From positions 20,200 to 84,199 of the forward strand of contig NZ_CP102388.1 in NCBI RefSeq assembly GCF_024628865.1: a stretch of 64,000 nt of DNA, read 5' to 3'. Below the pieces are notes generated by a model, which ran no database searches, had not been told where the DNA came from, and was given only the letters and a program-made list of their open reading frames with translations. This DNA comes from Sphingopyxis sp. DBS4 (GTDB taxonomy: Bacteria > Pseudomonadota > Alphaproteobacteria > Sphingomonadales > Sphingomonadaceae). Shown here piece by piece: positions 1-8,330 of this stretch (position 1 is its first letter; each line of letters begins with the position of its first letter). The translations under genes were made by a program, and so were the position numbers.

Positions 1-1
1 G

Positions 2-217
2 GAGGACTGGTTCACCGCCGATCACCCCGAAGCAGGAGGCCAGGACCTGTGCTTCCTGACCGACATGGCGCCCGACGACGTTGTCGCGCATTTTCGCGGC
101 CTAGGCGTTGCGATCATTGCGGGTCCGACCAACAAAAGCGGCGCGCGCGGCACGATCCGCTCGGTCTACATCCGCGATCCCGACGGCAGCTTGGTCGAGG
201 TGTCGTCCTACGCCTGA
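2..217 (+). CDS. VOC/glyoxalase-family protein, C-terminal part only
   Basis: The window opens inside this gene, so only the last 71 residues are visible. The readable part has the end of a vicinal-oxygen-chelate fold: a GTIRSVYIRDPDGSLVEV stretch, in which the final Glu is the usual metal ligand of glyoxalase and extradiol-type enzymes. It ends at a TGA (215-217). It runs on the plus strand, towards the minus-strand catabolic operon, so it is not part of that operon. Substrate cannot be told from this fragment; glyoxalase, fosfomycin-resistance-like or ring-cleavage functions are all possible. Confidence 0.7.
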   Translation, partial: EDWFTADHPEAGGQDLCFLTDMAPDDVVAHFRGLGVAIIAGPTNKSGARGTIRSVYIRDPDGSLVEVSSYA

Positions 218-326
218 TGGCCACCGCTCGGCCGCTCGCCGAGAACAACGAGCTGATCGATTTGCGAGCGTTGGTGCAGCCAGTCGATCGTGGTGGATCG
301 GCGGCGACTGACCGAACTGACCCGGT

Positions 327-572
327 TCAGGAGTCCAATTTCAGGTCGGTCGATCGTTGCTCGATCAAATCCAGACGCATCTCCAGGCGTGAGAGAAGGG
401 ACGCCCTTACCGGCCGGCCGCTTATGAGCCGGCGCCATGTATTATAGCTGATACCGAAACGATCATTCAGACTTTCGTCGGTCTGCTTATGAACATGCCT
501 TCGCAACCGCGTCACGATTGTCCTGTCCGGCAATACACAGCCCGCCGGATTTCCTGTTGCCGATGATTTCAT
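327..572 (-). CDS. small helix-rich protein of unknown function
   Basis: 81 residues, starting at an ATG (572-570) with GGAGGAG four bases upstream, a convincing ribosome site that argues the ORF is real. The middle reads RFGISYNTWRRLISGRPVR, which resembles a helix-turn-helix with a recognition helix, followed by a second amphipathic helix. A regulatory role is possible, but I do not recognise the family with certainty. It is the last minus-strand gene of the block; 72 bases separate it from the upstream YciI gene, so it could be read through from the catabolic operon. Confidence 0.5.
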   Translation of the reverse strand: MKSSATGNPAGCVLPDRTIVTRLRRHVHKQTDESLNDRFGISYNTWRRLISGRPVRASLLSRLEMRLDLIEQRSTDLKLDS

Positions 573-644
573 GGCTCCTCCTGATCGATTGTCTTTTCCG
601 GTGATATTCGCGTTGCCGCCGATGGCCGTCGCAGCCGATCGCGT

Positions 645-989
645 TCAATCTCGCACAGGGCCGGGGAAGGGCGCCCCCGCTTCGGGCGTGCCGAGAACAT
701 AGCCGCGATTGAACACCGCCTGCCGCCATGGGCGGATGGTGATGGCGCTGCGCGTTCCCGCAACAGTTAGCGGATCTTCGTCGGTGAAGCGCTGCGCCTC
801 GCGCGCAGTCTCGGCCTCGAAGACATAGACCGAGCCGCGCGGCGCTGTCTCCGCCTCGTCAAGCACGGCGCCGCCGATAAGGATGCGATGGGCCTGTGCG
901 CGAAGATATTCGCGATGCGCTTCCTGGGCGTTTGCCCGCGCCTGCTCGGTCCCAGGCTTGTTCTCGATGGTGGCGACGAAAAATGGCAT
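645..989 (-). CDS. YciI-like domain protein of the catabolic operon
   Basis: 114 residues with the layout of the YciI/muconolactone-isomerase-like ferredoxin fold: an N-terminal strand MPFFVATIENKPG, a central His/Asp-containing segment, and a C-terminal IRPWRQ motif followed by a Gly/Pro-rich tail. The start at 989 has AGGAG eight bases upstream. It lies 10 bp after the cycloisomerase gene in the same operon. Some YciI-type proteins act on (chloro)muconolactones, so a dehalogenating or isomerising helper step is an attractive guess, but catalysis is not shown by the sequence. A frameshifted relative lies at 11269-11603 beside the second maleylacetate reductase, so the pairing recurs. Confidence 0.7.
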   Translation of the reverse strand: MPFFVATIENKPGTEQARANAQEAHREYLRAQAHRILIGGAVLDEAETAPRGSVYVFEAETAREAQRFTDEDPLTVAGTRSAITIRPWRQAVFNRGYVLGTPEAGAPFPGPVRD

Positions 990-999
990 GGGAGGCTCC

Positions 1000-2157
1000 T
1001 TATTTGCGCTCGTAGTGGCGCAGCTTGGCTTCATCGATCGTCACACCGAGGCCGACGCCCGACGGCACGTCCACGCAGAAATCGCGGTAGACCAGCGGCT
1101 CCTCCAGAATGTCGTCCGCCAGCAGGAGGGGCATGAAAAGCTCGGTCCCGCCGGCGAGCGGCAGCGTCGAGCAGCATTGGATGTTGGCGGCAGTGCCGAT
1201 CGAGCTGTCCAGGGCAGTGCCCCCGAAGAGATTGATGCCAGCGGCCTGCGCCATGCGGGCAATCGCGAGCATCCGGCTGGGGCCGCCGGCTTTTGAGATT
1301 TTCAGCGACACATAACTGGCCGCCCGTTCCCGGATAATCGCGATCATGTCGCTCGTGCTGCAGGCGCTCTCGTCAGCCATGATCGCGAGGCTGGAGCGCC
1401 GCGCGAGATCGGCAAGCCCCGGAAGATCGGCGCGGGGCAGCGGCTGTTCCAGGATATCGACCCCGGAGCCATCAAGAATAGCCAATGCGCGCGTGGAATC
1501 CGCAAAGCTCCACGCCTCATTGAGGTCGATCGAGCAGGGACAGCCTATCGCGCTGGCGGTCTCGACGGCGCGTCGCGCATCGTCGCCGGGATCGCCGCGG
1601 CCGACCTTGATCTTGAAGCGGCGATGCAGTCTGGCGTCAATTTTTGCCTGCGCTTCGGCAACATCGGCCTCAAGCTCGCCAGTCGCCAGCACCCAGAGCA
1701 CCGGCAACGCGTCTGCGATCCTGCCACCGAACAGGCCGCTCATCGGGATCGACAGGGTGCGGGCGGCCGCATCGAGAAGCGCCGTTTCGACCGCGGATTT
1801 GAGGGCGGCGTTCGCATAGGCAACCTGATCGATCTCGGCCATTATGGCGTTCGCCGAGAATATGTCACGCCCGTCGAGCAGCGGCGCGATATGGTTGAGG
1901 AACAGGGCGCGCATCGCTTCGACGGATTCCCCGCTCCACCAGGGACCGCCCGGAACCGTCGCCTCGCCAATGCCCTGAACGCCGTCGGCCGTCGTGAGCC
2001 GAACGATCAGGTAACTCTGGTGAGTGAGCACCGCGCGGCTGAGCTTGTGGACGCGCCGCAGCGGGATGTCGACGATGAAGGTCTCGACCGACCGCACCAG
2101 CGCCGCCGGCAGGGCAGCGGCGCGCCGCTTCTGGAGCAAGGCGACTTCCGCGCTCAT
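1000..2157 (-). CDS. tfdD: chloromuconate cycloisomerase (enolase superfamily)
   Basis: 385 residues, muconate-lactonizing-enzyme subgroup. Visible catalytic set: the K-x-K pair (K182, K184), metal ligands D211, E237 and D262 (in SIDLNEAW, EQPL and ADES), and the opposing Lys region LKISK near residue 286. It converts (chloro)cis,cis-muconate to a dienelactone in the modified ortho pathway. The ATG overlaps the stop of the upstream ferredoxin reductase by 4 bp (ATGA), showing translational coupling. The N-terminus has about 20 extra residues before the conserved VETFIVDIPL strand, so a shorter start is possible. Chloro- versus plain muconate preference is inferred from context. Confidence 0.85.
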   Translation of the reverse strand: MSAEVALLQKRRAAALPAALVRSVETFIVDIPLRRVHKLSRAVLTHQSYLIVRLTTADGVQGIGEATVPGGPWWSGESVEAMRALFLNHIAPLLDGRDIFSANAIMAEIDQVAYANAALKSAVETALLDAAARTLSIPMSGLFGGRIADALPVLWVLATGELEADVAEAQAKIDARLHRRFKIKVGRGDPGDDARRAVETASAIGCPCSIDLNEAWSFADSTRALAILDGSGVDILEQPLPRADLPGLADLARRSSLAIMADESACSTSDMIAIIRERAASYVSLKISKAGGPSRMLAIARMAQAAGINLFGGTALDSSIGTAANIQCCSTLPLAGGTELFMPLLLADDILEEPLVYRDFCVDVPSGVGLGVTIDEAKLRHYERK

Positions 2158-3377
2158 GCGGCAGCTCCGCGGCAGAAATGCGTCGGTTGCCAGTCGGAGA
2201 GATCCATGTCTGCGTTATCCTTAAGGGCCTTGAGAATCGGTCGGAACAGCTTCGGCGCGTCCACGCCGACGGCCCCGACCGGATGGTTTTGTGCATCGAG
2301 GCCGACCCAGCAGCCGCTGCCGGCGGCCGGTCCCGCCTTGTAGAGCGTGCTTGCGGCCCGTTCCGGAAGCCCGGCAATCTGGATGTTGTGTCCATATTGA
2401 TCGGACCAGAGCCATGGCAGGTCGGCGTAGCGGACGTGATTGCCCAACGCGGCCTTCGCGGCGGCAATGGCCTGGTTCTGGGCGTTGGCCCAGCTTTCGC
2501 GCCGGGTCACTTGCCCCGCGTAGCAGCAGGGGAAGCAGGCCACGTCACCCGCAGCAAAAATCCGCGGGTCCGAAGTTCCACCGAATTCATCAACGAGGAT
2601 GCCATTGCTCACGTCCAGGCCGGCCAGCTCGCCGAGCGCGACATTGGGAATTGCGCCGACGCATACGAGCACGCGGTCCGCGATCCGGGCGGTGTCGTCA
2701 TCCAGTTCGAGCATGAGACCGTCAGGCTGCACCGCGAGCCGGACAACCGAGCGGCCCATGACAAAGGCGACGCCATGGCTCTCGTGCAGCGCCCTCAGCC
2801 AATCGGAGACCGGCTCCGGGACCGAGCGCTGGCACAGCCGGGGCGCGGCTTCGACCACGGTGACGGCAATGCCAAGACTGCGGACCGTGGCCGCGACTTC
2901 AAGGCCGATCCAGCCGCCGCCCACGATGAGGAGGTGCTTCGTGCCGGAGAGGCTGGAACGGAGCGCGGCGGCATCATCGATGGTGCGGAGCAGATGGATA
3001 CGGTCGGATTTCTGCCCGGCCATCCAGTCGGGAACGCGGGGCCGGCTCCCCGTTGCCAGAAAGAGCCGATCATAGTGGATTTCGCGGCCGCTGGCGCATC
3101 GAACCGTTTGCGCGGAGCGATCGATCTCGATGACTTCTTCGCCCAGCCAGCTCTCGACATTGGCTTCGGCCAGGCTCTCGATCGACAAAAGGGCCGTCTC
3201 GGAAATTGCCTCCGCATCGCGCAGCGCATTTTTCGAGAGCGGCGGCCGCTCATAGGGAGGATGCCTTTCCTCGCCGATCAGGACGATGCGGCCGGAAAAG
3301 CCCTCCGCGCCAAGCGTCTTGATGATCCATCCACCGGCCTGGCCGCCGCCGACCACGACAAAGACCTCATCCTTCAT
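2154..3377 (-). CDS. FAD-dependent ferredoxin reductase
   Basis: 407 residues of the BphA4/putidaredoxin-reductase type. It has an N-terminal FAD-binding GGGQAGG motif (about residues 9-15), a second dinucleotide motif VGGGWIGLEVA in the middle for NADH, the DPRIFAAGDVA FAD motif, and a C-terminal reductase domain. It should pass electrons from NADH to the Rieske ferredoxin encoded just upstream and so to the oxygenase at 6449-8172. I chose the ATG at 3377 because it starts right at the FAD domain; it overlaps the ferredoxin gene by 11 bp. In related sphingomonad herbicide clusters such a gene accompanies cadAB. Confidence 0.88.
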   Translation of the reverse strand: MKDEVFVVVGGGQAGGWIIKTLGAEGFSGRIVLIGEERHPPYERPPLSKNALRDAEAISETALLSIESLAEANVESWLGEEVIEIDRSAQTVRCASGREIHYDRLFLATGSRPRVPDWMAGQKSDRIHLLRTIDDAAALRSSLSGTKHLLIVGGGWIGLEVAATVRSLGIAVTVVEAAPRLCQRSVPEPVSDWLRALHESHGVAFVMGRSVVRLAVQPDGLMLELDDDTARIADRVLVCVGAIPNVALGELAGLDVSNGILVDEFGGTSDPRIFAAGDVACFPCCYAGQVTRRESWANAQNQAIAAAKAALGNHVRYADLPWLWSDQYGHNIQIAGLPERAASTLYKAGPAAGSGCWVGLDAQNHPVGAVGVDAPKLFRPILKALKDNADMDLSDWQPTHFCRGAAA

Positions 3378-3693
3378 CGGCCTGACTTTCCAGCATGACC
3401 TCCAGGCGGCCGTTATTCTCGCGCACGCCATAGGTCCGCACTGGCACCGTCACCGGCGGCGAGCGCGGCGCGCCCGTCTCGATGTCGAAAAGACCTTGGT
3501 GCAAGGGGCACTCGATGCAGCCATCCTCGACGAACCCTTCCGATAGCCGGGCCTGGCCGTGGGTGCACAGGTCATGAAGCGCAAAGAAGCGACCTTCCTT
3601 GCAGAAGATGGCGAGCGGCGTGCCATTGGCGTTGACGCCGGCAACCTCACCTTCGTCGACGATGCCGACAGGGCCTATATCGATCCAACTCAT
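3367..3693 (-). CDS. Rieske [2Fe-2S] ferredoxin
   Basis: 108 residues. The cluster ligands are clear: C-T-H near residue 46, then C-P-L-H about 17 residues later, the C-x-H...C-x2-H pattern of Rieske ferredoxins of aromatic-ring oxygenases. The usual FALHDLCTHG lead-in is present. It is a soluble electron carrier between the reductase (2154-3377) and the terminal oxygenase. The start at 3693 (MSWIDIG) was preferred over an upstream ATG because it begins the conserved fold directly. The gene sits between maleylacetate reductase and ferredoxin reductase, so electron-transfer and ring-cleavage genes are interleaved. Confidence 0.9.
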   Translation of the reverse strand: MSWIDIGPVGIVDEGEVAGVNANGTPLAIFCKEGRFFALHDLCTHGQARLSEGFVEDGCIECPLHQGLFDIETGAPRSPPVTVPVRTYGVRENNGRLEVMLESQADEG

Positions 3694-3761
3694 AGTGTTT
3701 CCCAAAATCTGGAGCTTCGCCGCGCTGCCGGTTCGGTCCGCGGGATCATCGTCCCGCTCCA

Positions 3762-4823
3762 TCACGCGTTCGGCCTCCGGCCGGCCCAGACGTCTTCGAG
3801 CAGAGCACGGATCGCGTCCGGCTCCAGCGGACGCGGATTCGCATAAGGATTCTTGAAGATCAGCTCGACCGCCCGATCGATGCCGTCCTTCGGCATGCCA
3901 AGGTCGCGCAAGGCGGTCGGCGCGCCGAACGAGGCCGTCATGTCGAAGAGAGATTGCGCGGGTCGATCGGTGGCCAAGGCCCTTCGCAGCTTTGCCGCCG
4001 CCTCCGGCACTGCGGGCGCATTATAGGCCCAGGCATGGGGCAGGACAGCGGCGTGCGTCTCGGCGTGGGGGAGATCGAATGTTCCACCCAGCACATGGCA
4101 TAGCTTGTGATGGAGCGCGACCGTCGTGCGTCCGAGGCATGTAGCGCAAAGCCAGGCGCCATAGAGCGCGTCCGATCGGGCCTCGCCATTCTGTGCATCC
4201 TTGGCGATCAGCGGCAGACTGCCGGCGAGCGCGCGGATACCCTCTTCGGCCATCAGCAGGATGATCGGGTCAGCATCGGGGGCATAGAGTGCCTCGACCG
4301 CGTGGGCGATTGCATTGAGGCCGCTCACTCCTGACATCTGGGCAGGCAGGGTCAGCGTCAGTTCGACATCGTAGAGGACACTGGCCGGCTGGACGGCCGG
4401 ATCGCGCATCGTCGTTTTCACGCCGTCTTCGGTCTGGCCGAGGATCGGCGTCATTTCGGACCCCGCATAGGTGGTCGGAACGGCGAGATGCGGCAGGCCG
4501 GTGCGAAGGGCGAGCGCCTTGCCCAGCCCGATCGCCGAGCCTCCCCCGATCGAAACGAGGCCGTCGGCATCGGCTGCGCGCAGCGCCGCGAGCGCCGTAT
4601 CGGTGACGGCGACCGGCGTATGCATGGCCGCGTCGGCAAACTCGCCCGCGAAGAGATCGGCCATCGATGCTCGCGCCACCGCTATCGTCTCGCGCTGGGC
4701 GGCGGTCGAGAGGAAAAACGCCCGGTGAATGCCGAGACGGGCGACCTCGGATCGCAAATCCGACAGCGTGCCCGCCCCAAACACGACGCGCGAGGCGGGG
4801 ACGTCGGAGACGAAGGGCTTCAT
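3762..4823 (-). CDS. tfdF: maleylacetate reductase, first copy
   Basis: 353 residues, iron-containing alcohol-dehydrogenase family. It has the SIGGGSAIGLGKA nucleotide-binding loop, the TTYAGSEMTPI motif typical of maleylacetate reductases, and the metal/substrate region LHHKLCHVLGG with the later HAETHAAVLPH histidines. It reduces maleylacetate to 3-oxoadipate with NAD(P)H, the last dedicated step of the chlorocatechol pathway. The ATG at 4823 overlaps the dienelactone hydrolase stop by 4 bp. A paralogue of nearly the same length (355 residues) is at 10190-11257, sharing these motifs but differing widely in sequence, so they are not a recent duplicate. Confidence 0.92.
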   Translation of the reverse strand: MKPFVSDVPASRVVFGAGTLSDLRSEVARLGIHRAFFLSTAAQRETIAVARASMADLFAGEFADAAMHTPVAVTDTALAALRAADADGLVSIGGGSAIGLGKALALRTGLPHLAVPTTYAGSEMTPILGQTEDGVKTTMRDPAVQPASVLYDVELTLTLPAQMSGVSGLNAIAHAVEALYAPDADPIILLMAEEGIRALAGSLPLIAKDAQNGEARSDALYGAWLCATCLGRTTVALHHKLCHVLGGTFDLPHAETHAAVLPHAWAYNAPAVPEAAAKLRRALATDRPAQSLFDMTASFGAPTALRDLGMPKDGIDRAVELIFKNPYANPRPLEPDAIRALLEDVWAGRRPNA

Positions 4824-5542
4824 GCGGCCGTCCGCGCCGTTGCAAACAGCGCCTCCTCGCAGAGCGCGAGCGCTTTGGCGGCATTGTCGCGACGGCCCGC
4901 GTCGGCGCCGTCGAGATCGGTCAGGAAGCCGTGTCCCGATCCGGTGAAGACGCGCACCTGACACGCCGGTTGACGCTGGCCGATGCCCGCCAGCCGCGTC
5001 TGGACTTCCTCAGATATCAGATCGTCTTCGGCCCCGAACAGCGTCAGATGCGGCGTCGTCACCGTGTCGAGGTAGGTGAGGGGGACATCGACCGCTTCCT
5101 GGTTTGGAAGCCCCTGCGGGAAGCCGTAGAAGCTGACCAGCGCGGCCGGCAGGTTTCGGCGCGCCAACTCATAGACAAACAGGCCGCCGATGCAAAAGCC
5201 GACGACTCCGCCGATCCCGCGCCGCCGTGCGTAGCGTTCGAATGCATCGACGAACGTGCGGTCCTTCAGCCGATGACGCCGTTCGAATGCCGCTTCGCGT
5301 GTATGCTCGGCGAGCTTGCCAAGATCCTCGAATGTGCGGATCAGGTCGACAACAGCGCCGCGGGCGGCGAGGTGGGCTGCAAAGCCCCGGTAGAACGAGG
5401 TGCAGCCGTAAATGTCCGGCAACACGGCGATGCAACGGTCGGACGCATCGTCTCCGAACCGATAGCCGCTGATCTCGCGGTCCTGAAACAGCGCGCCCGC
5501 ATCGCCGCTCGGAAACGAGCTGCATTGCTCAATATGACACAT
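4820..5542 (-). CDS. tfdE: dienelactone hydrolase
   Basis: 240 residues, alpha/beta-hydrolase of the dienelactone hydrolase family. The triad is visible: nucleophile C117 in GFCIGG, acid D173/D174 in FGAEDDL, and H204 in GSGHGF. It opens the dienelactone made by the cycloisomerase to maleylacetate. The start at 5542 (MCHIEQC) gives the usual family length; in-frame upstream codons would add about 27 low-quality residues. It lies 28 bp after the chlorocatechol dioxygenase gene and overlaps the maleylacetate reductase gene. Confidence 0.9.
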   Translation of the reverse strand: MCHIEQCSSFPSGDAGALFQDREISGYRFGDDASDRCIAVLPDIYGCTSFYRGFAAHLAARGAVVDLIRTFEDLGKLAEHTREAAFERRHRLKDRTFVDAFERYARRRGIGGVVGFCIGGLFVYELARRNLPAALVSFYGFPQGLPNQEAVDVPLTYLDTVTTPHLTLFGAEDDLISEEVQTRLAGIGQRQPACQVRVFTGSGHGFLTDLDGADAGRRDNAAKALALCEEALFATARTAA

Positions 5543-5570
5543 GATGAAAACCTTTTGGGTATGATCGGCG

Positions 5571-6344
5571 TCAGGCCGCGCGCGATGCGATGACGTCGGG
5601 CGCGAGCTGGAAGTCGTTCTCAATCACCTTCTCGCCATTTTCCTGCACATCGGGCTTGATCTGGACCGGACGGACGCCATTGCAGCAGTCGTCGTCCACA
5701 TAGTCGCCCTGCTCGAAATAGCTCTGCGTGGTGAGTGTATGATAGCCGTCGGCGCGGACCTTGAAATGGACGTGTGCCGGCCGCCAGCTATGCCCGCCCA
5801 TCATTTCCAGCAGGGCGCCGGTCGGACCCTGGTCGGGAATCTTGTAGGGAACGGGCACGGTCGACCGGACGAAATACCGGCCTTCGGCGTCCGTCAGAAC
5901 CTTGCCCCGATAATAGTTCGCCGGGATATCGTTGTGGATGCCGCCATAATAGCCGTCCGGCGTCGAATGCCAGATATCGACGGTGGCGCCGGCGACGGGC
6001 CTGCCCTGGAGATCCTTGACCGTTCCGCGGACGATCATCGGGACGTTGCGATCATCGTCATAGGTGAGAATTTCCCCGCCGTTCGGGATGAGCGGGGCGT
6101 TTGGCAGATAATAGGGGCCTTCGATGGTCCCCTCGGTGCCGCCGTAGGCGGCATTCTCGATGTCGCTGATCGTCGAGTTCAGGAAGACGTCGAGTAGAAG
6201 CGGAATCTCGCCCGCCTCGCCCGTTTTCACGGCATACATGACGCCGGCCCGATATTCATCGAACGTCACTTCATGCTTGATAAGCGCCTGACGAATTCCG
6301 TTCACGATGTCAGACACCACGGCATCAATACGATTGTTGCTCAT
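5571..6344 (-). CDS. tfdC: chlorocatechol 1,2-dioxygenase, intact copy
   Basis: 257 residues, intradiol dioxygenase. The non-haem Fe(III) ligands expected for this family are present: Y133 (DGYYGG), Y167 (VPYKIP), H191 and H193 (RPAHVHF). The N-terminal helical dimerisation domain carries the EIPLLLDVFLNSTI stretch. It cleaves (chloro)catechols between the hydroxyls to cis,cis-muconates. Length matches the chlorocatechol subgroup rather than the longer catechol dioxygenases. Start at 6344. The N-terminal 64 residues of a clear paralogue are left at 17542-17733. An ATAC-N7-GTAT box and a TATAAT lie just upstream. Confidence 0.92.
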   Translation of the reverse strand: MSNNRIDAVVSDIVNGIRQALIKHEVTFDEYRAGVMYAVKTGEAGEIPLLLDVFLNSTISDIENAAYGGTEGTIEGPYYLPNAPLIPNGGEILTYDDDRNVPMIVRGTVKDLQGRPVAGATVDIWHSTPDGYYGGIHNDIPANYYRGKVLTDAEGRYFVRSTVPVPYKIPDQGPTGALLEMMGGHSWRPAHVHFKVRADGYHTLTTQSYFEQGDYVDDDCCNGVRPVQIKPDVQENGEKVIENDFQLAPDVIASRAA

Positions 6345-6411
6345 CTCTCCGCTCCTAACGCTTCTTCTTCGCGTCTGAGTCTAGCCCTCCGGCTGGCATA
6401 CCGAAAATACT

Positions 6412-6443
6412 ATTATAATCGCCTAGCCATACGGATTTCGTAT
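6412..6443 (-). promoter_or_regulatory. LysR-type box and -10 element before the chlorocatechol dioxygenase gene
   Basis: In the 104-bp gap between the oxygenase small subunit and the dioxygenase gene, 6429-6443 is a perfect ATAC-N7-GTAT (reads GATTTC-type spacer), the recognition form of CatR/ClcR/TfdR-type LysR regulators. On the minus strand a TATAAT (6417-6412) follows, about 70 bp before the ATG. This suggests an inducible internal promoter for the chlorocatechol genes. No LysR gene is present in the window, so the regulator would have to be elsewhere. Confidence 0.6.
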
Positions 6444-6448
6444 CTACG

Positions 6449-6925
6449 CTAGACCGGCAGGGCCAGCAGCGTCGCCACGCGGCTCGTGTCGAAGATCGCG
6501 CGCTTGCTCGCGAACCGCCATCGGCCGTCGAGGCGAACGGCGCGATCGACATAGCGGCCGGCCTGATAGATCTTCGTCTCGCCTTCGAGGCCGGTCGACA
6601 TGACCAGGTAGTTCGCGGTGAACTCGACCTCATCGCCCTGATGGCGCGAAATCTTCAGTCCCGACACGAAATGGCGGTAGATCGTCGGCGGGTAGATGTT
6701 CGCGTTCCGCAAGGCTGTGACACGATCGCGCAGCATGTGCTTGTTCTCGCACCGGATCAGCGGCGCCGGGAGGTCGAAATCCACATTCTCTTTGGGGATG
6801 ATCTCATAGAGGCAATCGTCGGTGAAATGGTCCGGCCAAGCCTCCAGATCGTCATTGTCGATCGTCTCGACATAGGAATCGAGCAGCTCCTGGATCTCCG
6901 AGCGCAGTGCGATCGCCTGGTTCAT
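6449..6925 (-). CDS. cadB: aromatic-ring oxygenase, small (beta) subunit, CadB/TftB-like
   Basis: 158 residues with the SnoaL-like/NTF2 cone fold of ring-hydroxylating dioxygenase beta subunits: the N-terminal helix ...LDSYVETIDNDDLEAWPDHFTDDCLYEI is characteristic, and the C-terminal half has the DGRWRFASKRAIFDTSRV strand. It forms the structural partner of the Rieske alpha subunit. Its ATG overlaps the stop of the large-subunit gene (ATGA at 6922-6925). Assignment to the aryloxyacetate (CadAB) group rather than anthranilate or salicylate oxygenases rests on the neighbouring chlorocatechol genes and on TfdB at 15707, and is an inference. Confidence 0.75.
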   Translation of the reverse strand: MNQAIALRSEIQELLDSYVETIDNDDLEAWPDHFTDDCLYEIIPKENVDFDLPAPLIRCENKHMLRDRVTALRNANIYPPTIYRHFVSGLKISRHQGDEVEFTANYLVMSTGLEGETKIYQAGRYVDRAVRLDGRWRFASKRAIFDTSRVATLLALPV

Positions 6926-8172
6926 TGGACATCCTCCACCGGGAGATCCATGATCTTGGCATAGCCCTGCCAGAAGGCGCGGATCATGTGCTCCGATATC
7001 GTCGAGCTTTCGTTCCCTTCGGCGCCGCGCCCCATGTCGAGCACGGAAAAGGCGTTCGGCGCCGTGGCCGTGCCGCGCTGGACCAGCTCGGTCGCCTCAG
7101 TATCTTCCATGGAGATGTAGCCGGCGGGGCCGACCAGATTGGCTTGCTTGATGCGGAGCGCGCGTAGCTCCGGCGTGTCGTCCTCGTAGCCGAAGAAGTG
7201 AAATACCAGTTCGAAGTTGCTCGGACCCTTGGGCAGGAGCTGCCTCGCGCAGAGGGTGTTGTGGATCTGCTGGAGGACAAGCTGGGGGAAGATCGCCTGG
7301 ATGTGGTTGGTCGTCACCTCGTCATATTCTTTGATGAGGCCGAGCACGGAATCATCCTCCAGACGGAAGCCATCGGCGAAGGTGCGGATATTCTGTGCTT
7401 TATAGGCATCGACCGCTTCGTTTTCGTCGCCCTTGGCGGCGAAGAACACGCTGCTCAGGCCATCGGTGTCAGGCTTGAGAACCAGCTTCGCGCTGACCCG
7501 GTAGATGTTGAAGGTGGTGTGGAACAGGTGAAGGAGGCTGGCGTGATAGGCGTCCTTCACATTCTCGAAATAGAGCTTCCAGTTCGAGCTGGAATATTGC
7601 CGCGTGCAGCCGAGATAGACCACCGGCTTGTGAAAGAGGCGGTCGATATAGGGCCGCATGATCGGACCGAGAAAGTCCGGAAGCGGCACCGCCTCTTCGC
7701 TGAAGGTCGCGAAGACCAGTCCGCGATAGCTGTCGACGCGAAGCTTCTGCAACCCATGGTTGGCGGGCTTGAAGTCGGCCGGCATGCCGCAGGCGCCTTT
7801 CTGGCCACGGCGGAACGGGACGCCGATCAGATCGCCATTGGGCGCGTAGCTCCACTGATGATAGACACAATCATGCGTCTGGGCGTTGCCGCGATTGGCG
7901 CGGCACACTTCCGCGCCGCGATGGGCGCAGCGATTGACCCAGGCGGCGAGGCTGCCGTCCGCGCAGCGCGTCATGACCACCGGCGTGTCGCCGACAAAGG
8001 TGCGCTTGAAATCGTGCGGGTTCGGGATTTCGGCTTCGAGTCCGAGGAAGTTCCACACAGGCCCGCGGAAGATGCGCTCCTGCTCTCGATCGTAGATTTC
8101 CTGACTGCTGAACACAGTATAAGGAACGCGAGAACCATCGTTCCTTGGAAAAGTAAGTGCTTCGGCGTTCAC
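6922..8172 (-). CDS. cadA: Rieske oxygenase large (alpha) subunit, CadA/TftA/AndAc-like
   Basis: About 416 residues from a GTG at 8172. The Rieske ligands C-A-H-R-G and C-V-Y-H-Q-W lie in the N-terminal third; the mononuclear iron site is visible as the NVKDAYHASLLHLFH helix (His, His) with a later Asp-containing region. The domain belongs to the group containing 2,4,5-T oxygenase TftA, anthranilate dioxygenase AndAc and 2,4-D oxygenase CadA. With chlorocatechol genes downstream and tfdB nearby, side-chain removal from chlorophenoxyacetates is the likely role. The frame stays open into the adjoining IS remnant (ATG at 8217), so the true start is uncertain. Confidence 0.75.
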   Translation of the reverse strand: MNAEALTFPRNDGSRVPYTVFSSQEIYDREQERIFRGPVWNFLGLEAEIPNPHDFKRTFVGDTPVVMTRCADGSLAAWVNRCAHRGAEVCRANRGNAQTHDCVYHQWSYAPNGDLIGVPFRRGQKGACGMPADFKPANHGLQKLRVDSYRGLVFATFSEEAVPLPDFLGPIMRPYIDRLFHKPVVYLGCTRQYSSSNWKLYFENVKDAYHASLLHLFHTTFNIYRVSAKLVLKPDTDGLSSVFFAAKGDENEAVDAYKAQNIRTFADGFRLEDDSVLGLIKEYDEVTTNHIQAIFPQLVLQQIHNTLCARQLLPKGPSNFELVFHFFGYEDDTPELRALRIKQANLVGPAGYISMEDTEATELVQRGTATAPNAFSVLDMGRGAEGNESSTISEHMIRAFWQGYAKIMDLPVEDVQ

Positions 8173-8182
8173 AAGTCCCACT

Positions 8183-8330
8183 GGCTTTGTTGCATAATGA
8201 ACATACTGGATTCTCATGAGGAATCGGATGTCATAGGTGGGCGGGATGCCCAGACCCACGCCACCGAAGTATCGCACGACCAATTGGTCCGAATATAACG
8301 CTGCCTTGAAGAACCGTGGTTCGCTGGATG
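8183..8330 (+). mobile_element. remnant of an IS5-family (IS903-group) element, left end
   Basis: 8183 begins with GGCTTTGTTGCATAAT, the form of IS903-group terminal repeats. From an ATG at 8246 the plus strand encodes PPKYRTTNWSEYNAALKNRG, the N-terminus of IS5/IS903-type transposases, for 28 codons until IS6100 begins at 8331. The rest of the element is gone. The outer end abuts the 5' end of the oxygenase large-subunit gene, so this insertion probably replaced that gene's native promoter. Confidence 0.75.

Noticed and set aside
49..447. 132-codon plus-strand frame at the window start
   Set aside because: It is out of frame with the VOC fragment and very rich in Arg and Pro, typical of shadows in GC-rich DNA.
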